This document shows positions 35,519-47,219 of a stretch of 64,000 nucleotides of DNA, in pieces (positions within the stretch are counted from its first letter, which is position 1; each line of letters begins with the position of its first letter). The notes under the pieces were generated by a model, which was given only the letters and a program-made list of their open reading frames with translations, was not told the origin of the DNA and did no database searches. The translations under genes and the position numbers were made by a program. This DNA comes from Achatina immaculata (taxonomy: Eukaryota > Mollusca > Gastropoda > Stylommatophora > Achatinidae), in assembly GCA_009760885.1 (NCBI GenBank), contig CM019709.1:30495713-30559712 (forward strand), written 5' to 3'.

Positions 35519-35581
<63 letters not shown>
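35519..35581. repeat. (AT)n microsatellite
   Basis: AT run with one phase change, between L-B copy A and the L-C copy. Confidence 0.95.
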
Positions 35582-35584
<3 letters not shown>

Positions 35585-37550
35585 TTCAATCATTCATTTG
35601 CATGTCCCTGGCGGAACTTTGCCTCTCTAACAGCTCTTCTGTAGGCCTCTCGGTTGTGAGCAAGATGGCCTGCTGCTGATGTATCCAGTTGCAGATCGTC
35701 AACGATGTCCTGCAGCCATCTTCGTCTTGGTCTTCCTCTTTTTCTTTCTCTCATTACGTATCCTTCCAATATGGTCTTCTCTAAATTATCATGGCGTTTA
35801 ATGTGTCCAAAATATTTAAGTTTTCTCTCTTTAATCCTCTTTACTAGCCAGCCTTCTTCAATATTAAGCTCTTGTAGTATAGATATATTTGTTCTTTTTT
35901 CTGTCCACGATATTTGGAGAACTCTTCTTTAGCATTTACATTCAAAGGCATTTATGTGTTTCTCAGCTGTTTTGTTAAGTGTCCAGGTCTCACAGGCATA
36001 TGTTGGGATGGGAAAGATGCATGCCCTTAAAATCTTATTTTTGTAGTTCTGTCTGCTCCTCTCCACAGATTCTTTATTTGTTTTACTTTCTGAAGAGCGA
36101 TAGATGTCCTCCTTTTAATTTCCCTCATTGTATCTCCATTATTAGTTAGTAGTGATCCAAGATATTCAAAATTCTCCACTTCTTCCAATTTTTCCTCATT
36201 GATATATATTTCAGATGCCTTGTTTGTTTTGTCAGTTGTCATCAATGTAGTTTTCTTTGCATTAAGATTGAGGTTCTGCTCTTCGCTGTTCTTACGGACT
36301 GACATAATTAGTTTTTCCATTCCTTTTTGTGTTGTGGACAGTAATACTGTGTCATCAGCATATCTAATCTCTGGTATTTCATAACCTCCAATTGTTATGG
36401 CATCGTAATATTCCTTGTCTACTTCTTCTCTAACATTCCTCATTATATGTTCAGTATACAAGTTAAATAAGTAGGGTGACAATATGCACCCCTGACGGAC
36501 CCCTTGTTTCTGGTGTTTCTGGTGTTGTACACAATCAAATGCCTTTGAGTAGTCTATAAAGGATAAATATAGATTCAAATTAAACTCTCTACATTTCTCT
36601 ATTATTAATCTTAGATTGAATATATGATTTCTTGATCCTCTTCTTTGCCTGAAACAAGCTTGGACCATATTGACTTCTTCTATTTTCTGTTGAAGTCTAC
36701 CCATTATGATTTTTAACAGAATTTTACTGGCATGACTAATCAGTGCAACTGTTCTGTAGTTTGTGCATAATTTCAGGTTACCTTTTTTTGGCAGTGGTAT
36801 GAATACAGTTCTTTTCCATTCTTTTGGCCAAATACCTGAATACCATATCTTTTTACATAGTGCATGATAGATTGTAGCACATTCCTTTCCTCCTGCTTTT
36901 ATAAATTCAGCTGTTATCTCATCACATCCTGGTGATTTACCATTTTTCAGATTCTTTATTGCCTATAAAACTTCTACTATTGTCGGTTCGGGTTCTTTCT
37001 CCTCCAATAATAATTCACATTGTTGATTTCTGTTTCCACAGTCGTTTGTTGCATACATTCCTGTGCAATATTTCTTCCATCATTGTAGAATTTCCTCTGT
37101 CTCTGTCAAGGTATTCCCCATCTCATCACACATTACATTTAGTTAAGGTGTGACATTTCTCGTCAATGTCTTCATTTCTTTAAACATTTCACTATCCCTT
37201 ACACACTTCTGATGTTCTTCTATTCTTTCACAACAATCTTGTATGTATTGTTTTTTTCTCCTTTCTTATGTTTCTTCGTACTTCTTTTGTTAAAGTTTTA
37301 TATTTCTCTTTGTTGTTGTTTGTCACTTTCCATTGCGTCTTCATTTCTCTACGTTGTTTTATCAGTTCTAGTGTACCTGCTGTAATCCATCCATTCTTTT
37401 GTGTTTTCTTTACTGGAACCATGTCTTTAGCTGTTGTTATTAAGATATCTTTGGCCTGCATAGCCATTTCATCTGGTGTCATCTCCTCCTGTATTACCAT
37501 CAGGATTTCGAAACGGTTTTTCTCTTCTATACCTTATTGTTCTGGTATAT
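35582..37550 (-). mobile_element. L-C LINE copy with 5' linker region
   Basis: The tail at the low end is a cattcaatcattcattt-type repeat. Then on the minus strand: C-terminus, the LSTTQKGMEKLIMSVRKNSE region, YADD ([12 protein letters not shown] at ~36355), RT (QACFRQRRGSRNHIFNLRL; SFIDYSKAFDCVQHQKHQ) with an internal deletion joining VQHQ to [15 protein letters not shown], then NYRTVAL-type sequence in other frames. Upstream, 37228-37500 reads DILITTAKDMVPVKKTQKN and GTLELIKQRREMKTQW, the linker between endonuclease and RT. This is the longest L-C 5' extension in the window. Several frame breaks. Confidence 0.85.
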
Positions 37551-37556
37551 TTGTAA

Positions 37557-37575
37557 GATATATATATATATACAC

Positions 37576-37627
<52 letters not shown>
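37557..37627. repeat. (AT)n microsatellite with a few C/G interruptions
   Basis: AT-rich run including atacacatatatgtatatgta, directly before the L-B 3' end. Confidence 0.95.
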
Positions 37628-37629
<2 letters not shown>

Positions 37630-38217
37630 TATATCTTATATCCTTCCCGTGCCGTTAAACGTCACATAGGGCTCGCAAAGTAGTTCGCCAATATTTCCTG
37701 TCTTCGGCGTGTCTTTCGATCTCATCAAAGGATTTTATGCCTGTTAATTTGGCCTCTCTTAATAATATCCTCTTCAGAGTTTCACGCGGTCTGCCTCTTT
37801 TTCTTCGGCCTGTTGTGTTCCACTTGATAGCTTGTTTTGGGATTCTCTGATCATTTCTTCTCATCAAGTGACCAACATATGTCCATCTCTTTTTCCTGAT
37901 CACCCATGAGACTGGTTGTTGTTCAGTCATTTGTCTTATCTCTGCATTGTTCTTGAATTCATTCCACTTGATGCCGAGTATTTTCCTTAGGCATTTGTTT
38001 TCAAAAGAGTCTAATTTCTTTTCTGTTTCTTTAGTTGTTTTCCAGTTTTCACATGCATAAATGAGGGTGGATATTACATTTGAATTGAATAGTCTTAACT
38101 TGGTTTTTGTGCTTATAACTTTTGAATTCCTTATATTCTCAAGATTCTTGAAGATTGATGCTGCTTTTGCAATTCTGATCCTAACTTCCTTTCTAGTGTC
38201 ACCATCCTAGTCTATGT
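37628..38217 (-). mobile_element. L-B 3' fragment between two (AT)n runs
   Basis: Same orientation and 3' end as copy A (tcttatatcttatatccttc on the plus strand). Minus strand reads SYIDXDGDTRKEV (TAG in place of one codon), then the C-terminus with MTEQQPVSWVIRKKRWTYVG and WRTTLRALCDV. 5'-truncated at ~38217, at the edge of another (AT)n. Very similar to 32454-33050. Confidence 0.9.
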
Positions 38218-38218
38218 A

Positions 38219-38279
<61 letters not shown>

Positions 38280-38297
38280 CATATATATATATATATA
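38218..38297. repeat. (AT)n microsatellite
   Basis: Long AT run with a short cataca interruption near 38276. Confidence 0.95.
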
Positions 38298-38429
38298 ATT
38301 TAATACTGAAACCTCTGCTGAATATGACTTTCCATAAAAAAACAAAACACTTAAATCAGGAAACAAAAGCAAGCTTACATATAATAAGCAGGTGGAAACA
38401 AAGAGCAGAGAACAGACACGTAGAAAGAC

Positions 38430-38565
<136 letters not shown>

Positions 38566-38605
38566 CTTATATAGTAACATTATTCAACTTTATGATAGGT
38601 GTGTG

Positions 38606-39549
38606 TAGGGGTCGCTGGGAATTACTTTCGCATGCGCAAAGCAATAACAAATGGCTGTTAGTATGTAGCAGAGAAGAACAGAGAAGTTTAGTGTGATTTT
38701 TGTGGGCTAGAGGACATTCAGTTGAGGACATTTATAAGGAAATGATTACAGTTTATGGTGAAAAGTGTTTATCACGTAAAGCGGGTAAAAAAAAAAAAAC
38801 CTTTTCTCAGGGGTGCACCGAAATTGTTGACAAGGTTAGACTTTGCCGTCGTGTTCAGATTGCAACAGAAGCGACTGTGCAACGTGTGAATGAGATTATC
38901 AGAGCTGATAGACGAGCAACGATAGACAATGCAGCAAGTGCAGTCGGATGTTCACATGGCTTAGCTTATAGAATAGTGCATGAGCACTTGAATTTTCGGA
39001 AAGTTTGGTCACGTTGGGTACCCAGAGATCTGAATGATGAACACAAAATGAATCGATTTGGTTTGTCATTGCAGCATCTCTGTATCGTACTGTGAAGTTC
39101 TATCGATGCTACGGGATGCAATTAGAAGAAAACGTCCTGGTCTGCTGACTAGATGTGTACTTTTACTTCAAGACAATATCAGATCACATACGGCTCGGTT
39201 AACCGAAGAGAAAATTAGCATGTTGGGTTGGGAAGTTCTTGAATATCCACCTTATATTCCTGACTTAGCTCCAAGTGATTTTCACCTGTTTAGTCTACTA
39301 AAAAACCACCTTGGTGGCAGAAGAGGTGGAAACAGAAGTAAAAAAATAGTTCAGAAATCAGACTCTCGAATTTTACGCAATGTGTATTGTATCAGTGATT
39401 ACACGATGGGACAAATGTATCAATGTTGGTGGTGATTACGTTGAGAAATAGGGGAATAATGTAAGTTCAAACATTAAAACTTTTCAAATTACTGTCGCAT
39501 TTAGTTGTTTTGTAACAGGCATTTGCGAGTTACTTAGTGACTACCCCTA
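38606..39549 (+). mobile_element. mariner-like transposon, internally deleted
   Basis: Both ends are present: TAGGGGTCGCTGGG... on the left and, reverse-complemented, TAGGGGTAGTCAC... on the right, about 30 bases each with imperfect match, and TA at both edges (38606-38607; 39548-39549). It inserted between a GATA microsatellite and an L-C fragment. Confidence 0.85.
38653..39435 (+). pseudogene. mariner transposase, first catalytic D deleted
   Basis: N-terminal part: RTEKFSVIF, WARGHSVEDIYKEMITVYGE, an A-run frameshift near 38790, then VQRVNEIIRADRRATIDNAA and SHGLAYRIVHEHLNFRK (the helix-turn-helix pair). The DES-type stretch that should follow NRFGLSLQHL is missing. A second frame picks up at LRDAIRRKRPGLLT, with the second D in LLQDNIRSHTARL and the third in YIPDLAPSDFHLF, then LKNHLGG. 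The D34D spacing and PSD motif fit mariner rather than Tc1. A stop inside the N-terminus and two frame changes add to the damage. Confidence 0.85.
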
Positions 39550-39672
39550 GTATTTAAGTTTTATGTGCTTAATCCTCTTTACTACCCACCCTTCTTCAAT
39601 ATCAAGTTCTTGTAGTATGGATATATTTGTTCTCTCTTGTGTCCATGATATTTAACGAACTCTTCTGTAGCA
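39550..39672 (-). mobile_element. Short L-C fragment
   Basis: Matches 21560-21690 (ttaatcctctttact...tcttgtagtatggatatattt, cut here) and stops at the start of R1. The mariner lies at its left edge. Confidence 0.75.
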
Positions 39673-40190
39673 TAGAAAAAATAGACTTTTATTCATTCCG
39701 TACAATTTTGTTAAACGAATGCATGTCGAATTTTCATATCGTATATTCTTTTTTAATTAAATTGATTTTGTGAAATTAATGGCTGTGTAACAGTGTTCTC
39801 TACAACTTCATAAATCGAGAAGTTGGCTAAACACTGTTGTTAAATAAAGTTATTACGTTGGCGTTAAAAACTTTTCCATTCTGTACATTTTACAGGCCGT
39901 AAGTGTTTGTTACACAAGTCGTTTGTTTGTGTCGTAAGAGAATAAATGAAACATTTCGAAGCATTGCTTGCCCATGTGCATAGATCAGAAAAGTAATAAT
40001 ATGTTCACTGTTTTAATTTGTATGTAGATTTACATTAAAAGTAGAACCATTTGTTTCCTCTAATATTTATATTCCTTAATATTGTGAGCATTCTTGTATA
40101 TATTGGTTATCTTCATTTAAATGTTTCTATTAAATTTGAAATTCACATAAAAACAACGATGCGATTCATCATTATTTATTATAATATTTC
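39673..40190. repeat. Interspersed repeat R1, copy 2
   Basis: Parallel to 31794-32350 for most of its length. Copy 1 and copy 2 both end close to the 3' end of an L-B element (at ~32448 and ~40191). No open frame. Confidence 0.8.
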
Positions 40191-42850
40191 AATCTTATAT
40201 CTTATATCATTCCTGTGCCGTTAAACGTCACATAGGGCTCGCAAGTTAGTTCGCCAGTTTTTCCTGTCTTCAGCGATTCTTTCAACCTCATCAAGGGATT
40301 GTATGCCTATTATTTTGGCCTCTCTTAACAATGTTCTCTTTCACGTGGTCTGCCTCTTTTTCTTTTGCCTGCTGTGTTAGACTTGATAGCTATTTTTTGG
40401 GATTCTCTGAACGTTTCTTCTCATCATGTGACCAACATATGTCCATCTCCTTTTCCTGATCACCCTTGAGACTGGTTGTTGTTCAGTCATCTGTCTTATC
40501 TCTGCGGTGTTCTTGAATTCGTTCTACTTGATGCCGAGTATTTTCCTTAGGCATTTGTTTTCAAAAGAGTCTAATTTCTTGTCTATTTCTTCAGTTGTTT
40601 TCCAGCTTTCGCATGCATAAATGAGGGTGGATATTACATTTGAATTGAATAGTCTTAACTTGGTTTCTGTGTTTATAACCTTTGAATTCCATATGTTCTC
40701 AAGATTCTTGAAGATCGATGCTGTTTTTGTCAGTTCGAACTTCTTTTCTAATGTCACCATCCTGGTCCATGTAGCTAATATTAAGGTTTCTTCTCTCCAG
40801 TTGTTATAGTCACTAAGGTTGCCTTTTTTTGGTATTTTGACAACGATTCCTTTTTCCATTTAGAAGTGACCTTTTCTTCTTTCCAAATCTTGTTAATCAT
40901 TCTCTGTAGTTCTCTCATGTTGTCACTATTGATAGCTTTTATCATTTCGGGTGTTATTTTAACTTCACCAGCAGATTTGTTGTTAGCCAGTAAATTCACT
41001 GCTGTTTCAATTTCATGCAGTATAATTTCATCTAGGTTGACATTTAGTTGTGGGGCTGGTAAGTCAGTTTCAAGGTTTAACAATTCATTTGGGTGTGGTC
41101 GATTAAGTATTTCTTGGAAGTGTTCAGCCCATCTTTGCCGTTGGTCTTTACTTGATGTTAATAGAGTTCTAGTTTTGCTAAAGATTGGTCTTTCTTTAAT
41201 AGTACCTGTAGCCTCTTTTGTATGTTACATAAAGTTTTGCTGTCTCCTGTTTTTGCTGCTTTCTCTGCTTCTTTCGCCATGTTGTCTACGTATTCTCTTT
41301 TATCCCATCTAGCTGAACTTTTTACTTTCTTGTCTATTTATTTGTATGTTGCTTTCGCCAGATCTTTTCCAAGATCTGTTTTTGCATTCAACATGTCTAA
41401 TTTGGCTGCCCGTCTTTCATGTATGTACTTCCATATGTTTTCTGATATCCATGCTTTTCTATTTGTTTTTTCAGTCCAGCGCTTGCTTTTGCTGCTGTGA
41501 TTATGGCTGTGCTGTAAGAATCCCATAATTCATTTATACCTATCTCCTCTACTTCACGCGGTGTTGTGGAATGATTGACAAGTTCCTGATTGACATTACT
41601 GTTAGTATTCTCTTCTTGTAGGCTGTGGCTGTTTATCTTTCTGTGTATGATTTCTTGTGTTGGATTTTCAGTTTTAGTTTTATTTTCCCTATACACAGAT
41701 TGTGATCACTGTTAACATTTGCACGCATATAAGCCCTTACATCTATCAGAGATGTTCTGTATTGCTTTCTAATACAAACATTGTCTATCTGGTTTCTAGT
41801 CCTATCATCTGGAGATATCCACGTAGTTTTATGTATCTCTTTGTGTGGAAATATTGTGCCTCGAATGACCATGCCCTCTGTTAGAAATATTATCAATTAA
41901 TCCTTCTCCATTCTGATTAACCATGTCAATTCCTTCTTTCTCCATTACTTTTTCAACGTTGGTGTTATCTTTCCCTACCTTAGCGTTGGGGTGTCTGAGT
42001 GGCGAAATGGTTAGTGCACTGGTGTCTCATGGCGAAGGTCGGGTGTTCAATCCCGCCGGAGGCACTCCAGTCACCCCAGCTGTAGAAATGGGTACCTGAC
42101 GTCTTCTGCAGTTGGGGAAGAAAAGGCAGCTAGGCATGATACTTACCATATCACCCTCTAGTGTGCTGACAAGTCAAGGAAAATATGGGCGCTCACACCA
42201 TATCCCTATGTGCTTCTAAGGCATGACAGGATTACCTTTACCTTTTTTTTGCCTTAGCGTTGAAGTCCCCCATAGCAACTAGGATGTCGTGTTTAGAGAC
42301 TTTGTTGATGATTTGTTGTAATTGGTGACAGAAATCGTCTTTCACCTCATCATCTGCATCGTTCGTGGGTGCATAACACTGTATTATTGTCATTCTTCCA
42401 TGTCTTAGGTTGTATCGTGCTCTTATTATACGACTGTTCACCAATTCCCACTCTACAAAGCTCTTTGCAACTACATTTGACATAATAATGCCCACCCCAT
42501 CCCGGATTTTACCATCATTTCTGCCTGAATGTATTATTAACTTACCGTTTTCCGCCGATCTTTTACCTGCTTCTGGCCATCTCATTTCGCTGATGCCTAG
42601 TATGTCTAGATGCTATCTCTCCATTTCTTTGATGACCTGAGTAGTTTTTGTTGGTGCTGCCATCGTTCTCACATTCCAGAATCACATGTTTGGGACCGAC
42701 GAATGAGCTCTTCGAGTTGGCATCACTGATGCTCGGTTGGTTTCTCTACGAGTTTCCATAACGATATCTTTTTTTGCCATCTGGAGTCGTCTCTGGATAG
42801 GTCCCAGGATAAGGTTGTCAGCCTTATGCCCAACTCCCGGTACATGATAT
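40191..42850 (-). mobile_element. L-B copy B: degraded, RT core deleted, SINE inside
   Basis: The 3' end (cttatatcttatatcattcc) is at ~40194. On the minus strand: endonuclease (42238-42585, MRWPEAGKRSAENGKL; GDFNAK), the stretch with [18 protein letters not shown] and SDHNLCIG (41633-41896), the linker, and the RT start NNWREETL. It then jumps to TWTRMVTLEKKFELTKTASI, the part well after FADD in copy A. About 250 codons, including AGFRKGRS, QGCILSPLLF and FADD, are gone at ~40780. The C-terminus follows in broken frames. A SINE sits at 41989-42251. The 5' end reaches ~42850, farther than copy A. Confidence 0.85.
41978..42262 (+). mobile_element. tRNA-derived SINE (type 1 head) in L-B, 11-bp TSD
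   Basis: CCTTAGCGTTG is repeated at 41978-41988 and 42252-42262, with L-B on both sides. The insert 41989-42251 begins with a tRNA-like head: gtgtctgagtggcgaaatgg with ttagtgcac (A box) and gggtgttcaatcccgcc (B box). The body has gaaatgggtacctgac and gaagaaaaggcagctagg, and the end is ttacctttacctttttttt. The head differs from that of the SINEs at 5.2 and 24.4 kb, but the body is related. Confidence 0.95.
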
Positions 42851-43665
42851 GTAACAGATCAAGCGGAATATATATCAATACATGCTTGTATATACGTATA
42901 ATTAACAACGTTTTATTTTGTTTGTTTAATGATATTTATATAATAAAAAGTTGTGACATTTTCGTAAAACTAAAAAATTCATGTACAAAATTAATTTTCT
43001 GAACAAAGGTTGTATAAAAAAATAACATTTCGATTTCCAAAGTGAAATAATATTATAAAAAGATTTGAAAAAATTTCACTAACATCTGTACTATCCTTTT
43101 TCTGTGCCATATTTCAAAACATTAATACAGATGGCAAGTATTTACTTTACAAAATATAAAGCTGTAGTCTAAAAAATATAAAGATGATGGTGTTAAAAAA
43201 GTAAGTACATATCATTCGGTATGATTACTTTTTGCTTTAACACAATTTTCAAAATTAATATACCTCCTTCATTACATAAAATATTAGTAACAGAATTATA
43301 AAAACTTTTCAGGAATTTTCTTTGCTATATTTTATTTTCCGTTGGTATTCTTCTAGTTAATGCTTCTTTTAATGTTTAAAATGATTGTATTATTTTAATA
43401 GCTCTATATGAACATTATTTTAGTAATGTAGTTTACTACTATATGTAACACCACTGTTCATTAGAAAAGGATGGATTGATGGCTGACTGTAAGAATGGAT
43501 TAAACGATGAATTAAAGAATGGAATAACAAGTGGATGAATTGAAATATAGATGGATGTGGGATGTGTTGATATATAATTACATAACTGGATAGACAGACA
43601 GAGAAACAGATACATAGATAGAGAGGCAGACAGATAGACAGTTAGTTATTATGTTGGGAAGAAGA
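42851..43665. other. A+T-rich noncoding stretch
   Basis: No open frame, no tandem array, and no clear match elsewhere in the window apart from a weak similarity of 43340-43390 to 25840-25900 and a few gatgga and tagatag words at 43470-43640. Confidence 0.5.
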
Positions 43666-44000
43666 AGAAAAAATAAGCTTTTATTCATTTTTGATTACGT
43701 ACAGTTTTGTTAAACGAATGACGGTCGCACTTTTTTATCGTATAATATTTTTAATCAATCTGATTTTGTGAAATTAATGCCTATGTGAAAGTGTTCTCTA
43801 CAACTTCAGAAATCGAGAATTAGCTAAAGCCTGTTGTCAAATAAAGTTATTACGGTGGTGTTAAGTTTTTTCTTCTTTACATCTTACAGGCCGTAAGTGT
43901 TTGTTACACAACTGATTCACTAGTTCGTTTGTGTCGTAAGAGAATAAATGAAACATTTGGAAGCATACTTGCATATTTGCTTAGAACAGAATAAAAATTA
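43666..44000. repeat. Interspersed repeat R1, copy 3 (partial)
   Basis: Shares aaaaaataagcttttattcatt, attttgtgaaattaatgcct, aataaagttattacgg and cgtaagagaataaatgaaac with the other two R1 copies. It stops at about 44000, before the (GATA)n array. Confidence 0.8.
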
Positions 44001-44021
44001 ATTATATATACATTCAGATAA

Positions 44022-44148
<127 letters not shown>

Positions 44149-44159
44149 TCACAGAAATA

Positions 44160-45674
44160 TACTGTCCAAAAAAAGAAATCCATAGCTTATATAAGCTTCA
44201 TTTTTTATATGTTATGACAACATTTTTTTTCACGAGTAACTCAAACCAAACCAAAAATTGTCACCAAGATGTCAGGTCCGTGATTTAGCATGAATTTTGA
44301 TATTCTCGTTTATAGTTAGAACACAGTAGCTGCCCTTTCTAATTACCCATTTTTTGTACCATAGCTCACGTTGTGTTTATGGAAAAGTCGTGATTTTTGT
44401 GGTGAGCACAACTCACTTCCCACGCAAATAAAACCCTATAAAAGGATGAGGTTACACAAACAAATTCAGTTAATTTTCATGCAGACAATTATGGCGCGTC
44501 TATTGCAAAATTTTCGAAACATTGCTATTGGTCGCCTGCAAGCAGGCGCAAGTCAGAGTCAGATTGCCAGGCATTTAAACGAGCAGCAGAATACCATCAG
44601 TCGACTTTGGCATCGTCATCCATGCCACTGGCTAAGTTGATAACCGGCACCGCAGTGGACTACCTAGGGTAACAACAGCAGCTGATGATCGCTTCATTCT
44701 GGTTCATCACCTCAGAAACAAGTTTACAACAGCTTCCTCAAGTGCCCAGTCATTGCTTACAGGACTTTGTGTGTCTGATCAAACTGGAACAGACTGCATG
44801 AAACTGGACTGGTGGCACGACGACATCACCGAGGTCCTGTCTTAACGAGACGCCTTCGCCAAATTCGACTTGTTTGGGCCAACCAGCATCGGCCCTGGAC
44901 AACTGACAATCAATGGAGACGTGTCTGGTTTAGTGACGAATCTCCCTTTTTGTTGCACCGCCATGATATGTGGAGAAGGGTCTACCATAGGCCAAATGAG
45001 CGTTTTGCCCAAAATTGCGTTGATGAAGCTCCGCCGCACGGTGGTGGGGGTGTAATGGTCTGGGGAATGATCAGTTTCAACGGAAGGAGTCCATTGGTGC
45101 AGGTTGAAAAGAGGGTTGAATGCGCAAATTCTTCGGTCCCATGTCCTTCAATTTTTGGCTGCGCAAAGTTATGCGTTTCAACAGGACAACGCCAGACCCC
45201 ATTCTGCGCGGTTCACCACACAGTTCCTGACTGCCAACAACATTCTCACTCTTCCCTGGCCATCCCTGTCTCCAGATACGAATCCCATCGAGCACCTGTG
45301 AGATGAGCTGCAAAGACGTGTTTGTCGCCGAAACGTTTCTCCAGCCAATCGTCCTGACCTGTGGCAGGCACTCCAGGAAGAGTGGGCAGCCATCCCACAG
45401 GCACACATCAGACATCTGATCGCATCTATGCCCAGGAGATGCCAGTCGCTGATCGATGCAAGCGGAGGCCACACACCATACTAACTTGAGAACCTCTGGG
45501 ACTAACAAATTCTCGTCACACAGATGCAAGAAACTATAAATGAGTGTTTAAAGCCTTAGGTATTACTGTGCGCAATTTGAAAATGTTATTCATTCAATTT
45601 AAAAAGCTATAGAATATCAAAGTTAAGGCTAAAATTGGGTCAGCAGTAGTTATGCGTTTCTTTTTTTGACAGTA
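44160..45674 (+). mobile_element. Tc1-like transposon with both terminal ends
   Basis: Left end TACTGTCCAAAAAAAGAAA at 44160; right end, reverse-complemented, TACTGTCAAAAAAAGAAAC. TA dinucleotides flank it at 44158-44159 and 45675-45676. Length 1515 bp, in the normal Tc1 range. It landed beside the (GATA)n array. Confidence 0.9.
44479..45484 (+). pseudogene. Tc1-like transposase, DDE present but frameshifted
   Basis: The start chosen is the ATG of MQTIMARLLQNFR, followed by the helix-turn-helix (GASQSQIARHLNEQQNTISR). After HRHP the frame breaks (stop at 44640). It resumes near ARRHHRGPVLTRRLRQIRLV and carries WFSDESPFLLH (first D), GGGGVMVWGMISFNG, a frame change near 45100, FQQDNARPHSARF (second D), SPDTNPIEHL (E) followed by TGA where W is usual, then DELQRRVCRRN and the end GGHTPY. 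Three breaks, all small, so this is a relatively young copy. Confidence 0.9.
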
Positions 45675-45715
45675 TAGAGAGACACACAAACGTAAAAATA
45701 AATAGATTGACATGG

Positions 45716-45834
45716 ATACATACATGCATACATACATACATGCATAAGTACATAATACATACATCCATCCATCCATACATACATACATACATACATACAT
45801 ACATACATACATACATACATACATACATACACAC
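45716..45834. repeat. (CATA)n microsatellite
   Basis: catacata units with a few tgcata and catcca variants, then pure from 45774. MYVC-type frames on the complement are spurious. Confidence 0.95.
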
Positions 45835-45949
45835 GTTCTTAATTATTTACCTGAACACAAAGAAATGTTTGAAAACTTTCCCTAATAGTCAGTAGTTAGT
45901 AAAAATAATGCAGTGTGCACCACATTCTCCAAGTACTGTTGGTCACCAA

Positions 45950-46420
45950 AGGCTCACAGTTGGATTGTTACTTCTGTCCACTTGTTCCCAGTCTTACATT
46001 GAAGTCCCCCATGGTTATAATATTTTCCTCTTTCCGTATGTACTTTAGTGTGTCATGAAAGTTGTCAAAAACTCGTTCATTTTTCCTCCGTGTCTGGTGC
46101 ATTGCAAAGGGGATATATCTGGACATATGTTGTGGTCTTCTCATTTTCTTTTGTTTTGATAGTTATAATCTTTTATGACATATATTTTGTTTAGATGATT
46201 TTGTCAGCGGTGGCTGGTTCTTTGAATACTACAACATCCTATTTTGCACTTTCTTGCTCACTCTCTCCGGAGTATAGCTCTACATAATTTTGACGTATTT
46301 GTTTACTGTCCTTACCTCTGTGTTTTATATCGGCAACTTTAATGAGTTTTGTTTTATCATTTATTATATTAAAGTTTCCAGGTGGTTTTCCCCTTTGTCT
46401 CTGTCGGTCTATTCTTCCAG
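45950..46420 (-). mobile_element. LINE endonuclease remnant
   Basis: In one minus-strand frame with several stops the sequence reads KTTTYVQIYPLCNAPDTEEK and GLQCKTGNKWTE (the latter like GDFNAKTGN of AP-type endonucleases), with upstream words NFNIINDKTKLIKVADI and GKDSKQIRQNYVELYSGE. The order fits a LINE endonuclease. Heavily mutated; family not assigned. Confidence 0.55.
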
Positions 46421-46423
46421 TGC

Positions 46424-46561
46424 GTGAAATGAAGAAATGTAGCGAAATGCGCCGAGGCTAAGACAAGAAATTAGAGTATAAATAACAGAAAATAGGTGGA
46501 AATCTAAAGAAGTTTAAAGGAAGCTAAATATATTGTTAACTCCAGCTGGGTGGAGACAGCC
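46424..46561 (+). repeat. Left inverted repeat of Penelope-like fragment
   Basis: Reverse complement of 47220-47364 with small indels; the innermost word is ggtggagacagcc. It flanks the GIY-YIG-type coding fragment. Confidence 0.85.
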
Positions 46562-46574
46562 TAACTGACAAACT

Positions 46575-47190
46575 ATGGAGGTGATGCGTGAGAACCGCAT
46601 CAGTCATATATCCCTGCATCAGGCCCTCACTCCTAAACCACCCAGTAGCTCGGACAGAGTCAAACTGGTACTCACGCACCACCCCCATAGTTTGGCAGTT
46701 AAGAACATACTGTTTCGCCATCTCCACTTCCTCCAAAAAGAGCCTGACACACGTGAACTCTTTTGGGAACCCCCATTGGTGGCCTACAGACGGAACAAAA
46801 ACCTCTGGGACCTATTAGTTAGAAGTCGCCTTAAGACGGAGGACACTTTTTATGCCACCAGATGTTGCAGGCGTTGTAGATGCAACACTTGCCCGTTTGT
46901 TATTGACGCTAGCAAGATCTCCTTCCCTCAGTCCACGTTATCAGTTCAGGAGGGCTTCAACTGCACTTCACGCAATGTTATTTATGCCATTATGTGCAAA
47001 CGTTGCGATATGAAGTATATAAGGTAGACCGGTTTACACTTAGGAGACCGTTTTCTTCAACATCTTAACGATATTTCCAAGAGGGCATGGACCTGTGTGA
47101 CAAAACACTTTTGCCAAAGAAACCACAGGAGAAACGGGACATCTCTGTTAATGCAACCCGTCCTGCTCTTCTGATGTACGATCTCGCAAA
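46575..47190 (+). pseudogene. Penelope-like element C-terminal fragment (GIY-YIG type)
   Basis: The 150-codon frame reads FWEPPLVAYRRNKNLWDLLV (end of the RT part), a cysteine-rich linker (CCRRCRCNTCPF), and the start of a GIY-YIG nuclease (FNCTSRNVIYAIMCKRCDMKYIR). A stop codon replaces the residue after YIR, where intact relatives have YIGETG. The reading continues past it as TGLHLGDRFLQHLNDISK and decays by ~47190. The family call comes from the order of these motifs. The RT core itself is missing. Confidence 0.8.
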
Positions 47191-47219
47191 GCTCTAGAAC
47201 AGCGCCTTATTTTCCAGCC

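Noticed and set aside
45077..45529. 150-codon minus-strand open frame
   Set aside because: Antisense to the Tc1 transposase with its DDE motifs.
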